DNA from: Hydnum rufescens UP504
Lineage: Eukaryota; Basidiomycota; Agaricomycetes; Cantharellales; Hydnaceae
Length of the DNA stretch: 64,000 bases
NCBI GenBank assembly: GCA_014904985.1
Contig: MU129076.1
Span: 12,908 to 76,907, forward strand
Reading direction: 5' to 3'
Every line of letters begins with the position of its first letter. Position 1 is the stretch's first letter. This document shows, piece after piece, positions 11,275 to 22,942 of this stretch. The notes under the pieces were generated by a model. The model searched no databases. It saw nothing but the letters and a program-made list of their open reading frames with translations, and was not told the DNA's origin. Both the position numbers and the translations under genes were made by a program.

Positions 11275-14200
11275 ATGCCTCAGCTATCATATCCAGATTA
11301 CCTCAATGAGAACCCCGGCCCAGGATGGGATGCTGCTCTCGTTATGTCTTCCATAATCCATGATATACCAGCTCTTCCACACGCACTCTCTGGCCCGCTC
11401 GCCCAAGTTTTCGATGTCGTAGCGGAGGTAATCGAGGAGGTTAAAACGATGCGCAATGGAAGAGACGGATGCACACAGCTTATTGTTCGGGTCACAAAGT
11501 TTCTTGAGACCTTCGTGGGCGGGTTGAAGGGGAGCAACACCCTCGATGATACAGCAATAGCTTCAAGTTTATTTTTTTTAAGAGGGTATGCTTCCCAATT
11601 TCCTTGCACAATCTCTACAGTGAAATATATCTCTTTCGGCTGTAGGAACCTGATGGCAATTTGTGCTGACGCAAAGCGATGGTCGAGTTTGAATGTTTGG
11701 AGAAGCTACATCCAGCGTGATCAAATTATGACTGCGATATCGAGGCACGAACAGAATCTGACAGATTGTTTGCACGCGTTCCAAGTGAGTGTGCACTTAA
11801 CAGGACTCCTCTCACTTCGAAAAAATGAGCTGATGTGATGATAAAGATTGTCACACTGGCATCGATAACAGCATCGAACCCCATGGACAGGGCAAGGACG
11901 ATCGCGTCTCTGGGGCCATCAGTCTCAGCAGGACCCCGGTTAGCTTCTGAAAATGCACCTGTGAGTAAGCTGGGGCTATCGACCATTCAGTGATATTAAA
12001 TTCAATTTTTAGGCTTCGATTCTGCTGGAAGGAATGCGCAACTTGCTCGAACAGCCAGCGGGTCAGGCAGTGTTTGAGCAAATTGGCATGGCTGTGCAAG
12101 GACGACTAGAGGAGATGGGGTTACGGGCGACCTCGACACCACTGGGTGCAAGGTAATTGACGTCCTTGGTTCAATATAGCAATAAGAGACTGATGAAGAC
12201 GAAACAGGGATGCGGAGATGACTGGACTGCGAACTGGCCATGATCGCCATGTTTCATACCTCACAAGCCAGATCTCGGAGCTTACGGCTGAAGTCCGTGG
12301 AGTCTTGCCACATATTTCGGTCGGTACGGATGTCGAAGCTCGGGTTGTGAGATGGGGAACTCTCCAGCAGCCGACTGGGGACCCGACACGTCAACTTCGT
12401 GAAACAGTTACGGCCACACTGGACCTCTTGAACAAGCTGTATGATGTCAGGGAACTCAAATTGGATTCGGCTACGCTGGCGGGAAAGATGGATAATCTGT
12501 CAAGGAATTTGCACCATCTGGGTCTTTGGGGCGAGGCGTTGGAAATACAGACCACGGCAGTGGTACTATACCGCGATGGGGGGGAGAAGTCACATCTTGC
12601 TGGTGCTCTTGTTCCGCTCTCCCTTTATCTTTCAAGATTGGGCCGTGATGAAGAGGCACTCAGAGCAAATGAGGAGGCCTTGAACATTCATCGCTCGCTA
12701 GCCACAGATGAACCCGAAGTATTCCGCCCAGGTCTCGCTTGTTCTCTTCAGAACCTCTCCGCTGATCTTTCAAAATTTGGCCGCGATGAAGAGGCACTCA
12801 GAGCAAGTGAGGAGGCCTTAAGCATTTGTCGCTTGCTAGCTGCAGATCAACTCGAAATATTCCGTCCAGATCTCGCTGATTGTCTTAGCAAGCACTCTTA
12901 TCATCTTTCGAAATTTGGCCGGGATGAAGAGGCCCTCAAGGCAAATGAGAAGGCCTTGGGCATTCATCGCTTGCTAGCCGCAGATCGCCCCGAAGTATTC
13001 CGCCCAGGTCTCGCTCGTTCTCTTAACAACCACTCCAATCATCTTTCGAAATTTGGCCGGGATGAAGAGGCCCTCAAGGCAACTGAGGAGGCCTTGAGCA
13101 TCTATCGCTTGCTAGCCGCAGATCGCCCCGAAGTATTCCGCCCAGGTCTCGCTTGTTCTCTTAGCAACCACTCCAATCATCTTTCGAAATTTGGCCGGGA
13201 TGAAGAGGCCCTCAAGGCAACTGAGGAGGCCTTGAGCATCTATCGCTTGCTAGCCGCAGATCGACCCGAAGTATTCCGCCCAGATCTCGCTCTTTCTCTT
13301 AACAACCTCTCCGTTGATCTTTCAAAATTTGGCCGGGATGAAGAGGCCCTCAAGGCAAATGAGGAGGCCTTGGCCATTTATCGCTTGCTAGCCGCAGATC
13401 GACCCGAAGTATTCCGCCCAGATCTCGCTCGTTCTCTTAACAACCACTCCAATCATCTTTCGAAATTTGGCCACGATGAAGAGGTCCTCAAGGCAAGTGA
13501 GGAGGCCTTGAGCATCTATCGCTTGCTAGCCGCAGAGCGCCCCGGAGTATTTCACCCAGATCTCGCTCGTTCTCTTAGCGACCACTCCAATCATCTTTTG
13601 AAATTTGGCCAGGATGAAGAGGCCCTCAAGGCAAGTGAGGAGGCCTTGAGCATTCGTCGCTTGCTAGCTGCAGATCGCCCCGAAGTATTCCTCCCAGATC
13701 TTGCTCGTTCTCTTAGCAACCACTCCAATCATCTTTTGAGATTTGGCCGGGATGAAGAGGCCCTCAAGGCAAGTGAGGAGGCCTTGAGCATTCATCGCTT
13801 GCTAGCCGCAGATCGACCCGAAGTATTCCGCCCAGATCTTGCTTGTTCTCTTCACAACCTCTCTGTCGATCTTTCGAAATTTGGCCGCGATGAAGAGGCC
13901 CTCAAGGCAAGTGAGGAGGCCTTGAGCATTCATCGCTTGCTAGCCGCAGATCGACCCGAAGTATTCCGCCCAGATCTTGCTTGTTCTCTTCACAACCTCT
14001 CTGTCGATCTTTCGAAATTTGGCCGGGATGAAGAGGCCCTCAAGGCAAGTGAGGAGGCCTTGAGCATTCATCGCTTGCTAGCTGCAGATCGCCCGAAGTA
14101 TTCCTCCCAGATCTCGCTCGTTCTCTTAGCAACCACTCCAATCATCTTTGAGATTTGGCCGGGATGAAGAGGCCCTCAAGGCAATTGAGGAGGCCTTGAC

Positions 14201-14504
14201 CATTCGTCGCTTGCTAGCCGCAGATCGACCCGAAGTATTCCGCCCAGATCTTGTTTGTTCTCTTCACAACCTCTCTGTTAATCTTTCGAAATTTGGCCGG
14301 GATGAAGAGGCCCTCAAGGCAATTGAGGAGGCCTTGAGCATTCGTCGCTTGCTAGCTGCAGATCGTCCCAAAGTATTCCTCCCAGATCTCGCTCGTTCTC
14401 TTAGCAACTACTCCCATCATCTTTCGAAATTTGGCGGCAATGAAGAGGCCCTCAAGGCAAAGGAGGAGGCCTTGAGCATTCGTCGCTCACTAATCAAGGA
14501 TTGA
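11275..14504 (+). CDS. TPR-array protein with N-terminal helical domain
   Basis: The ATG at 11,275 has a good context (CCGCCATGC). Introns fit at 11,586-11,645, 11,785-11,846, 11,961-12,012 and 12,153-12,207. The N-terminal ~200 residues are helical with a heptad-rich stretch, resembling the helical-bundle adaptors of fungal STAND-type proteins (inference only). From about 12,617 follows an array of 14 TPR-like units of 46 residues, each built around F-G-R-D-E-E-A-L-K-A. Such arrays act as protein-binding scaffolds; no target is evident. The frame is lost at 14,092-14,094 (CCC where sibling units have CCCC) and recovered in the array frame after a second loss at 14,147-14,149 (TTT for TTTT). 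Without these the ORF would run to the TGA at 14,502. Confidence 0.8.
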
Positions 14505-14573
14505 CCCGTACTCCACCCAAATCTTGCTCATTCTCTTAACAACCTCTCCATTCATCTTTGGACATTTCACCGC
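12617..14573 (+). repeat. 138-bp tandem repeat encoding 46-residue TPR units
   Basis: Fourteen units are phased by GATGAAGAGG, beginning near 12,647. Two adjacent units (about 13,788-13,925 and 13,926-14,063) are almost identical at DNA level, showing recent amplification. Each unit ends in one of two flavours: S-N-H-S-N-H-L or H-N-L-S-V-D-L. The flavours are mixed along the array rather than grouped. Confidence 0.95.
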
Positions 14574-14744
14574 CATAACTTATTGCCGACTAGCTGCGCA
14601 TTGGCCTACTGCGAGGGCTGCTATCTCGTCAGCATCTCCGTTAACGTTAAATCGACGGCACGCCTTCAGTTCGAGTCTAAGCCCGCGCTCAAAGAGCTGT
14701 CATTCGAAGGCTGGCAGTCGGGGTTTCTGATACCGTATGTCTGA
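14505..14744 (+). pseudogene. In-frame continuation of the TPR array beyond a stop
   Basis: The TGA at 14,502-14,504 sits exactly where sibling units read CGA (A-A-D-R-P). The same frame stays open for another 79 codons, first with recognisable repeat sequence (LAHSLNNLSIHL), then unique sequence ending at TGA 14,742-14,744. I infer that the array and C-terminal tail once extended this far and were cut by a C-to-T change at a CpG. Confidence 0.6.
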
Positions 14745-15997
14745 ATTGTCTATCGCTTCTTCCTCTTTATTGTCCAGGCGCCCGTGCGATGACTCACTCG
14801 CCCCTAATCGCACTCATCGACCATCTTCTCTTTGGCTTTGAAATCCGCCGGGCACCATACCGCTCACAGTACGCGGTACACATGGGTTTGTAAGACCCGT
14901 TGGGTTTCCTCATCTGTCAATTGGAGTGAGGGAGGGATGCACTCAGAACATGTTTGGAAGTGGATGTAGTCTAGGGTTCTTCGAGTGGTGGATTAAGACT
15001 GTTAACACTAATTTGTAGACGAAGGGTTCATTTGTACAACATGCTTGAATGGACAATCCCACTGTTTTCTAGGCACCACTACTTTGGTGGTGACACGGTA
15101 TCCGGGGTCCCATAAAACCCAACACGACTTCCGGGTATTTGCATTGTATCAAGTCGTGCTAGGTAAATATCCCACCGCCCGAAATCAGTCGATCGCGACG
15201 ACGAAGAAAAAAACACCAAGCTCCTCAAAACCTCCTGTGTTGTGCTATTTCTCAATTCCGATGCATCAGAATGCAGGGGCCTGCGTTCTGTGCTGGTTAC
15301 ACGCCCATTTTTTTTTTTTGGCCTCAAGTCAGTTTCAGAATCAGCAAGCGGGATACCGCCTGCCTTACTGGAGGGGCTAGCAGGGAGGGTACTCTCGACT
15401 CTCGTCTTGCGATCAAAAACACCAGAGATGAACAAGGGACGGTTTGAGAAGACTTGATTCCAGATCCATTGGGTTATACATTCTTCGATTCAGCAACGAA
15501 CGCCCAGGAAACATAACCACCTATAGCTAGAAATAAAAACCGACCGTGTAGAACAAACCTCGTTTCAAGGACTCTGTCGTAGGATGTAGCTCGGATTTCA
15601 GTGTTCAATTGTGACAAAAAGTGGATATTGGCAAAGGGAACCAGAATAGGGGATAATTCTTACCCCGATGTAAGGTATAATCATCAGCGCGAGCCATTGG
15701 AAACGGTCCATTGTTCGTTCGCTGTCTGTGAGGCCATATATATATTCCCGCGTCATCCACACTGCTTACTCTTCGTTGCCTCATCAAACGACGGTGGGGA
15801 GGAGAGGCACTGGCAGCACCCCACTCCCTCGCCACGCCGAGGGTGCTATATGAATTGCATATCAGTACAGGACGATACCTCCCAAAAGCATACTGCAACA
15901 TACACTGTGATTCGGAAGGCGAATGGTCATCTGTAAGGCGGGCCTGTGATGACGTACGCGAGATCGCTGCCCCCACTCATGAGTCTGCAGAGCGTGC
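14745..15997. other. No supported gene
   Basis: Short overlapping ORFs occur on both strands (for example 15,079-15,435 minus). None has a recognisable motif or a believable intron pattern. A T10-rich run lies at about 15,309. Nothing else is supported. Confidence 0.3.
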
Positions 15998-17066
15998 CTA
16001 GTGTGGACTATCTCTTCGGTTTACAGAAGAGACCCCCCATATCCAGCAAAACTGGTAGGCAAGAGTGGCTGGGGCAAAACAACCTCGAGTGTATTCCGTA
16101 TGTGAGGGAGATGAGGGGCACCTCTGGGCCGCGAGCCATTCTAACGAGATGGAGAAGGATTGCCGGACGAAGAATGTATCGAACAACGCAAAGAAGAGGC
16201 ATATGAATTTCGTACAGATCCGTGATGCAAACGAGGAGGGCGAAGACTGGGAGACGGAGACTGATGAAGGACGATGGGGTGACAAAGACGAGTGAGGATA
16301 AGGCGAGGGTGATAATAGGGGGTAGAGGGAAAGGATAGGGTGACGACGAAGCCGAATACGCTGGGGAATCCTTCGGGTCTGCAGTTCCTTCGGTCGCCAG
16401 TGATGTCGGAGTCTGCGTCCATTCATCTGCTACTAAAGGGAAAGCGGGGTCGGACGGTGAAGGCGACGAGGAAGAAGCATGACTTGTGACAGGGGCAGAA
16501 AACCTCACATCCTCAGATTGATAAGTGCAAGAGGCAGGAGCCGAGGGGGAATGCCTTTTTCTGAGCACAAAAGCGCACACCTCACCAAGTTACGAGTTTT
16601 ATACCACGTCGAAGTTCATCGACTCCGTACTCGAGGTTGGCGAAAACATGGGGAACACGCCATTCGTGAAGTTGAGCGATACCACGTTGGGGGATAGCGG
16701 TGCTTGGCGTATGCGATATAGTATACACGGGATATAAAGAATGTTAAGGCCACGGAGGACTAGATTGACGGCATGAATCAAGTGAATAATCAGGATATGC
16801 GATACCTGAAGGATTTTGAGGGTTCCGAGCGTGAAATCAATGCGACTAGAGGGATCGCGTGCCTGGTAATATCCCGGGTCGATGACGAAAAGCACGAGGA
16901 CTGGACACCGTCTGTCCACAGTCAAGTCTAATAATGCGCAAGTCCGCTCACCTGACAGGCACTCAGTCTTCCTCGAGCAATCAGAGCTTGCTGACGGACT
17001 CCGCATATCCTCCACCCTCATCCAATGCACCACAGATTCGCAAGGCCGAGATGCAACAGAATGCAC
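15998..17066 (-). CDS. Unrecognised minus-strand ORFs, possibly membrane protein
   Basis: Two ORFs follow each other: 17,066-16,599 (155 codons) and 16,580-16,008 (190 codons). The first contains a long hydrophobic segment (SHILIIHLIHAVNLVL), the second another (ITLALSSLVFVTP). A multi-exon membrane protein is possible, but I recognise no family and cannot fix the splicing. Confidence 0.25.
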
Positions 17067-17355
17067 CCAAGCCTCCCAAAAGTTACCTGAGGGGCGGATT
17101 TGCGTTGGCCACTGCAGCTACCCTGCGTGTTGTTATTCCAGGAAATTCTTCAATGGGCGCCAGGGGCCACGACAGATGATTGATGCGAAGGATTTTTCGA
17201 GATGGACTGGATGTGACTACACAGCCACAAAAGGATTACATTGAAAAGTATTTCTCTACGCCTTGAGTATCATGCGCAAATGCACCAATGTAGGTGTTGG
17301 GACGAATGACAACGACCGAGGGAAAGGGCTTCCGGGTTTGTGTAGTATCGACGTT

Positions 17356-18451
17356 CTATGTCCTCCGGGCGTGACCTTGAGTATGAACGAGGACCCAATT
17401 CACATCCTCAATCGCTCTCCCCGACCCCGCATTAGGTGTATTCTCGGGAAGAACAAGGTACGAATCCACGAGGCGGTGACCATTTTCATCATATTTCCCG
17501 CCGCCATCCAAGTGGTCCTTAATAGTTGAAGCCGGGCGGCTAGGGGGTTTGGTGTCCATTGGGGGTGAACTGTCCGGGAGCTCGAATACCAGCACGGTAT
17601 GGGAAAAAGGCGCCAGGAGATCGAAGAGGGTTGTCGTCGTGGGCGCGGCACCCTCGGCGAGGGTATGAGTACGAGATTGGGGGCATCCGGAGCCCAATCG
17701 CCTGCTTCTATCGGCTCGTCCTCATCCCCATACGGCGTGTACACATTGTTTCCGACGTTGACGTTCTTCTTGGTATCGAGACGCGCTGGTCCACGATAAT
17801 TTCGCTCTACTGGTAATTCACTCCCAGTTGCTTGCATATATCCTCACCTACAAAACCCGGTTGGTGGTCAGCTTGAGCATCTCCTTGATTGGAGGCACGT
17901 GCTCCGTTTCGTATGTCGAGAGAGCGAGACGGGAGACCGTTTTTAACGACAGGGNNNNNNNNNNNNNNNNNNNNNNNNNNNNNNNNNNNNNNNNNNNNNN
18001 NNNNNNNNNNNNNNNNNNNNNNNNNNNNNNNNNNNNNNNNNNNNNNNNNNNNNNNNNNNNNNNNNNNNNNNNNNNNNNNNNNNNNNNNNNNNNNNNNNNN
18101 NNNNNNNNNNNNNNNNNNNNNNNNNNNNNNNNNNNNNNNNNNNNNNNNNNNNNNNNNNNNNNNNNNNNNNNNNNNNNNNNNNNNNNNNNNNNNNNNNNNN
18201 NNNNNNNNNNNNNNNNNNNNNNNNNNNNNNNNNNNNNNNNNNNNNNNNNNNNNNNNNNNNNNNNNNNNNNNNNNNNNNNNNNNNNNNNNNNNNNNNNNNN
18301 NNNNNNNNNNNNNNNNNNNNNNNNNNNNNNNNNNGAATGCACCTGAAGTACGACACCATATACGTTTAGTCAATGCCACAGAATCGACCTTCGTGATCTC
18401 ACTCAGATATGCCTTGAAAGCGTCAAAACCCCCATCGACGACCTTTGTCAT
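17356..18451 (-). pseudogene. FAD-dependent monooxygenase (PHOX-type), interrupted
   Basis: Pieces match fungal FAD-dependent aromatic-ring monooxygenases with a C-terminal thioredoxin-like dimerisation domain. Upstream of the gap is VVDGGFDAFKAYLSEITKVD. Below it come STYETEHVPPIKEMLKLTT, QLGVNYQ, GDWAPDAPNL and LFDLLAPFSHTVLVFELP. The FAD-binding GDAAH region must lie in the N gap. TAG stands where relatives have a tryptophan after QLGVNYQ. The frame changes between the IIVDQR and NNVYTPYGDE segments, and again near 17,672 after APDAPNL. It is either a pseudogene or carries sequence errors. Substrate unknown. Confidence 0.6.
17955..18334. other. Assembly gap (380 N)
   Basis: A run of 380 undetermined bases. 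Peptide fragments on both sides belong to the same FAD monooxygenase on the minus strand, so the gap is probably internal to that gene. Confidence 0.99.
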
Positions 18452-19724
18452 TCCTTGCGGAGTCCGTTACCCACCACTGAGAAGCTGGACCCAAAGGCAG
18501 AGCCACACTCTGAATGATACAATGAGAGCCAATTCCATCAGTCACGAGCATTCAAAATTATCGTGCAAAATAGGAAGACATACAACCTGGTGGTGGCACT
18601 TCCATACACCGCCCAATACTTTCGTGAGGAAAAGAGAGTGTCAAAAACTATTGATCGACAGTGCATGCAAGAGTAGGAACCTTACCTCACAATCAAGACC
18701 TTCCATCTTTACATCAACAAATAAAGCTTAGTCTCCAGCGTTTCTCGCCAGAAGTTGATTTCGAGTAACCCCTGTTTTTGGAGCGACACATTTATTGCAG
18801 ATATCTTATGAGATGAAGAGAGGAGAAAAATAGCCTCACGCACCGTCAGCGCCGACCACCAGTCCACTTCCAAGGTTTCGTTCTGGAAAGAACCATTTTT
18901 GTCGCGTTTTAGGAGATTTGTAGTTACCTTGTGAGCATCTTGTGTAAAGTCGACGAGTTCCGTCCCTAGTCAACCGTAACGCCGAGTCGACTAAGGTGAG
19001 AACGTAAGATTGCCTCTGTAGTGGATTGACCGAGTATCCAGGGATTGAGGCCTGGCGAGAAAGAGACGTGAGAAAAAAAACAGCGATTAGCCATAACTGC
19101 TAGGAGTCACGGGATTCCATCACGCCAAAGTCACGTTCTACATAATGATACTTTTTTCGTCATACTGTATGCTGTCTCCTTTGCGGAGGCGAGGGGGGCC
19201 CTGGAATACCGTCAATAACGAAGTGTGCCTTACGGTAGCGATACTCGCTCTATGGGGCGGGTTACACCATCGTTCCTGTTTGAGATCATTCGCCCCCTGT
19301 GGGGGAGGCCTCGTGCCTTGAGGAAAATAACACAGTTCCAGTGCCCATGAATCCAACAAAGGCACGTCAGACCCCGAGGGCCAACCGAACATTTCTCTCC
19401 TCGTCCTCATACTTCCTTTCCCCTCCCGACCATGAGTCTCTCCATGCACACGTTCCCCATTTCTAGTTCTTGGCCCCAATCTCAGAACGATAAGGATGGC
19501 TGTTAGCCATGCTGCTTTAGAATGAAGGGCTGCAAACCGTGCTCGAGTGGCCCCGAAGGGCCTTGCAAGGATTGTGAAACCTTTAACATTAGATGCTGTG
19601 GCCGAGGCGTTGACAGGCCATCCGTACGTCGAAATTAGAGCTCAGGGATCCTAGTAAGCCAACTCGACCATCGCATGAGCCACCGTCCTAAGTAAAGGAC
19701 ATACGGTCAGCTCCAATCCTCCCT
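18452..19724. other. No supported gene
   Basis: The part next to 18,451 probably holds 5' exons of the FAD monooxygenase on the minus strand, but I could not trace them. From about 18,750 to the duplication boundary at 19,725 I see only short ORFs without motifs. Confidence 0.3.
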
Positions 19725-20375
19725 CCATCATCTCCTGCGGTGTGCCTCCATGCGAATAAAAATGCAAATGACTGGTACGAGCCATGTTTCTCCGGTGCTT
19801 CAGGTGAGTCGGGATCATAGGATGTATGACGTCTTTTCTGATTGAAATCCGGACATCCTCCCGTCGCGTTCCGGTTCGCTCGAGTTCCAGGAGAATAAGC
19901 GGATGATTGAGAAGATCAAGAGCGACAGTCTTGCAAGCAATTGCGAAGACGAAGGCCCCCGGTCGTGCGCACCGAGTACGCCACGCCTTGGTTTTATCAG
20001 CTCAAGATCATTACTCTGAGGACTTCTCGGTCTTTACGATCGACTGATCGCCGCATCGTGTGATTGGAATAGATCTTGCCTGCAATCATCATCGCCCAAC
20101 TGGATCTCATGTTCGTCATGGGGCGACAGACATTTAGCTGTGAAGCAAGTTCGAAGACGTACTCGCAGCCGATCTTTGCCATCGCTCAGCTTGCGGCGGA
20201 GATGCGGTCTGTCTTGCGTGGGATCATGTACTATTCGCTGTACTACTTCCACCAGGTTCAAGTTTTCCTTGTCCCGGGCTGGGACGATAGGTTCCCGCGC
20301 TCGTCAATCCCTTCTTACTTGTTCTCTTCTACATGAAATAATGCATACATCTTAATATATGCCCTCGTGAAATCC

Positions 20376-20501
20376 CTCATGAGTTCAATTGAGCACAGGC
20401 ACTTTAACCTCTGGAAATTTCATGTTGCGTACATTATGAAAAATAGGCACATAACAACTGGCTTAAGAGTCGGGGATTGGCGCTTGTCGCTGCTACCCGA
20501 T
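20376..20501. repeat. Dispersed ~125-bp element, copy 2
   Basis: Same element as 3,749-3,874, with one change in the conserved core (CGCCGC reads CGCTGC). Lies immediately upstream of the monooxygenase remnant. Confidence 0.8.
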
Positions 20502-21620
20502 CTGGATACCGCGCTGAAGCGGACGGTGTGGGTATCTGGCGTTGTCACGTGTGACATGTGACGGCTGGACCCCAATATCGACGACACACATTATGGCGAC
20601 ACCTTGTCATTGCCCCTGCGGAGGAGGTCTCCCGCATCCCACCCTCCTTAGCGATCGCCCCGGTGTCCCCAGATAATCCACACGTCTGTCTATGCACGTC
20701 CATTGACCAAAGAATCTTATCTATATCCCTCCGCGTCGAGCTCCAAATTTCTTCGCAAGGAGCAAACGTTAGTCCTCTTCGAATCGCGGTCGTCGGAAGC
20801 GGCCAGAGCGCCGCAGACGTCCTCCTCAATCTTCACGGCCGTCTCGCTTCTATCTCCCTCCACCATGATAATCATGGTGAGGTGTCGCTTGATGCTTCGA
20901 CGAGGGCACATTCGATCGACCTGATCATTCGGAAGGCAGTCTCAAGCCTTCAGATGATTTCCCGTTTACAAACGAAATCTTTGACCCATCTTCGACAGAT
21001 TTCGTGTACGATCTCCCCTTCAAGAGAGTGAGCTGAAGTGAAACGAGAGTGTGAGAATGCGAATTATGGTGTTGTGGAGCCCATCACTGTCCAAAGGTGA
21101 GCTTGCGCGTCATCTTTACCAGCGTGTACCTACGGCTCCTGACTCCGTAACATTACGACCAGTCGAGGATAACGCACATGCCGGGACGCGCCATCTGATT
21201 CTTGCCATCGTCCTCGGATCAACATCCTTCCCTGTTGCTCCGTTGTCTCCGCTGTATCCAACACCTGCGACCACATTCTGCAGACATGGTCTAGCGAGGC
21301 TTCTTTGTCTTGCGAAGATGCCACTGTGGTCAACGCCGAACACAGCGCACCAGTATCACACACATTCACGATCACCCTCCGTCATATTCTCGGTGTTGCT
21401 CCTGATGAGGAACGTACATACGATGCGATCATCATGGGCACAGGCTACGAGCGGCAATCATGGCTTCACATGCTGGACGAAGACTCATTTGGCAATGTCT
21501 TCGGTTTTTCCAACCGCCCATCTTCATCGGGATTCGCTAAAGCCAATCACAGTGACAGGGGTGATTCTGGAAAGATTGATGCGGAAGACCCACAGGAAAT
21601 ATATGCCCCTTATCGCCTCC
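20502..21620 (+). pseudogene. L-ornithine N5-monooxygenase-like remnant, copy 2
   Basis: The piece from about 20,530 reads VVTCDM, RHLVIAPAEEVSRIPPSL and PLRIAVVGSGQSAADVLLNL, then HSIDLIIRKA. This is the NADPH-binding half of a SidA-type flavin monooxygenase. C-terminal pieces HTFTITLRHILGVAPDEERT and YDAIIMGTGYERQSWLHML follow in another frame (21,305-21,500). In the family this enzyme hydroxylates ornithine in siderophore synthesis. The N-terminal FAD motif is not found and the frame shifts between blocks (near 20,690, 20,940 and 21,100), so the gene looks dead or badly sequenced. It preserves the GSGQSAAD segment better than copy 1. Confidence 0.62.
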
Positions 21621-22942
21621 GACGACAACTGGAGCCGCATCATCCCAGTCCTGTCCTTCATCTAGGGATGACGCCCCTCAGATCCCGGACTCAAGATCGT
21701 CGCGAAACATGAGCCCCGTAGGAGGGACTCAGCCCTTGGACGAGCGTCTTCCATCAGGCGCACGGTCTATCACCTCTTTCACGTCGTCCCACCACCCTGT
21801 GGGTACGGAGAACGAGGCACATTGTGGCGCTTTTTCATTTCCTTTCAAATCCGTATATTACAGGACTCAAGGAGGATGTCACTGGAGATACATCTGTCTC
21901 TCCACATGGACAGAGATCAAAGAGGCTTGCGATTTGTTCTCCATGCACTTTCCCAAGCCCTGCTTCCAGGAGCTACAGGTGTCCAATACCACCCCCACCA
22001 CAGAATTCATCGTGGTGGGCAGGATTTTATCATCCATACAGAGCTGATCTCGTTAATTCTTCCGCTCCAAAGTTCGAATAACATGAATGAGCCTCCCCGG
22101 TGTAATTATCGCACGAAGACTGCCTATACAAACAGGGCTTCGCAGTATGTCACAAAATATTGGTTCCATGTCAATGATTTCATGGAAAGTTATAGAGTTG
22201 CAGTGCCGCCAGCTTTCCCCCGGACCTCGACCCATCGCGATCATCGCGACGATAGCACACGGTCGGTGACCCGCTAGCTCTACTTGGTTGCTACGGATCT
22301 TGACAGGCGTTTTCAATGGCAGGGCGTATGGGTTATTTCGCCGCATATCTATCTCTGGGCACCATACACATGCATAGTATTCATTGTGCTCCACGTCGCA
22401 GTGATCGATAACCAACTTGGGCCGTACGTAGGCTGGCCGTAGAAGGTCAGCATGCCCGCCGTCCGTTTACCGCACCCTAGCGGTCTGATGGCAAGTGAGG
22501 GTTCATTGCTTCAGTCAGGATCTTGATTATACGTATGCTCATATCCTTCCTTCATCCTATGTGAGTGTTATGCCACTCTTTGGATGCAGATTGGTGGTGA
22601 CCGGAATTGCTCCCTACGAAGTTAATGTTTTCACCTATATAGAGTGTCATGGATCTGTTCCCTTCGCCGCCTCGTTCTCCGCTGCATGATTACTCGGGGC
22701 AGGATGAGGGAGGGGAGGCACGGAATGGATAGTATGCTTTGAATACTGGCTGCTCAAGCCTCTTAATACTGGTGTAAAATGAACAGCCTGATCATAGCAT
22801 GCGACCGACATTCCCGCCCTCATTTAATACAATCCTCTTAGTCACTTGGAGGGTGGTGTCGCCAGATCCCGGTGTGACAGACATTACGTAATGTCTCATG
22901 GTATCGCTACGATCAGTCGTGCTCACCCGAAACCAACGACTC

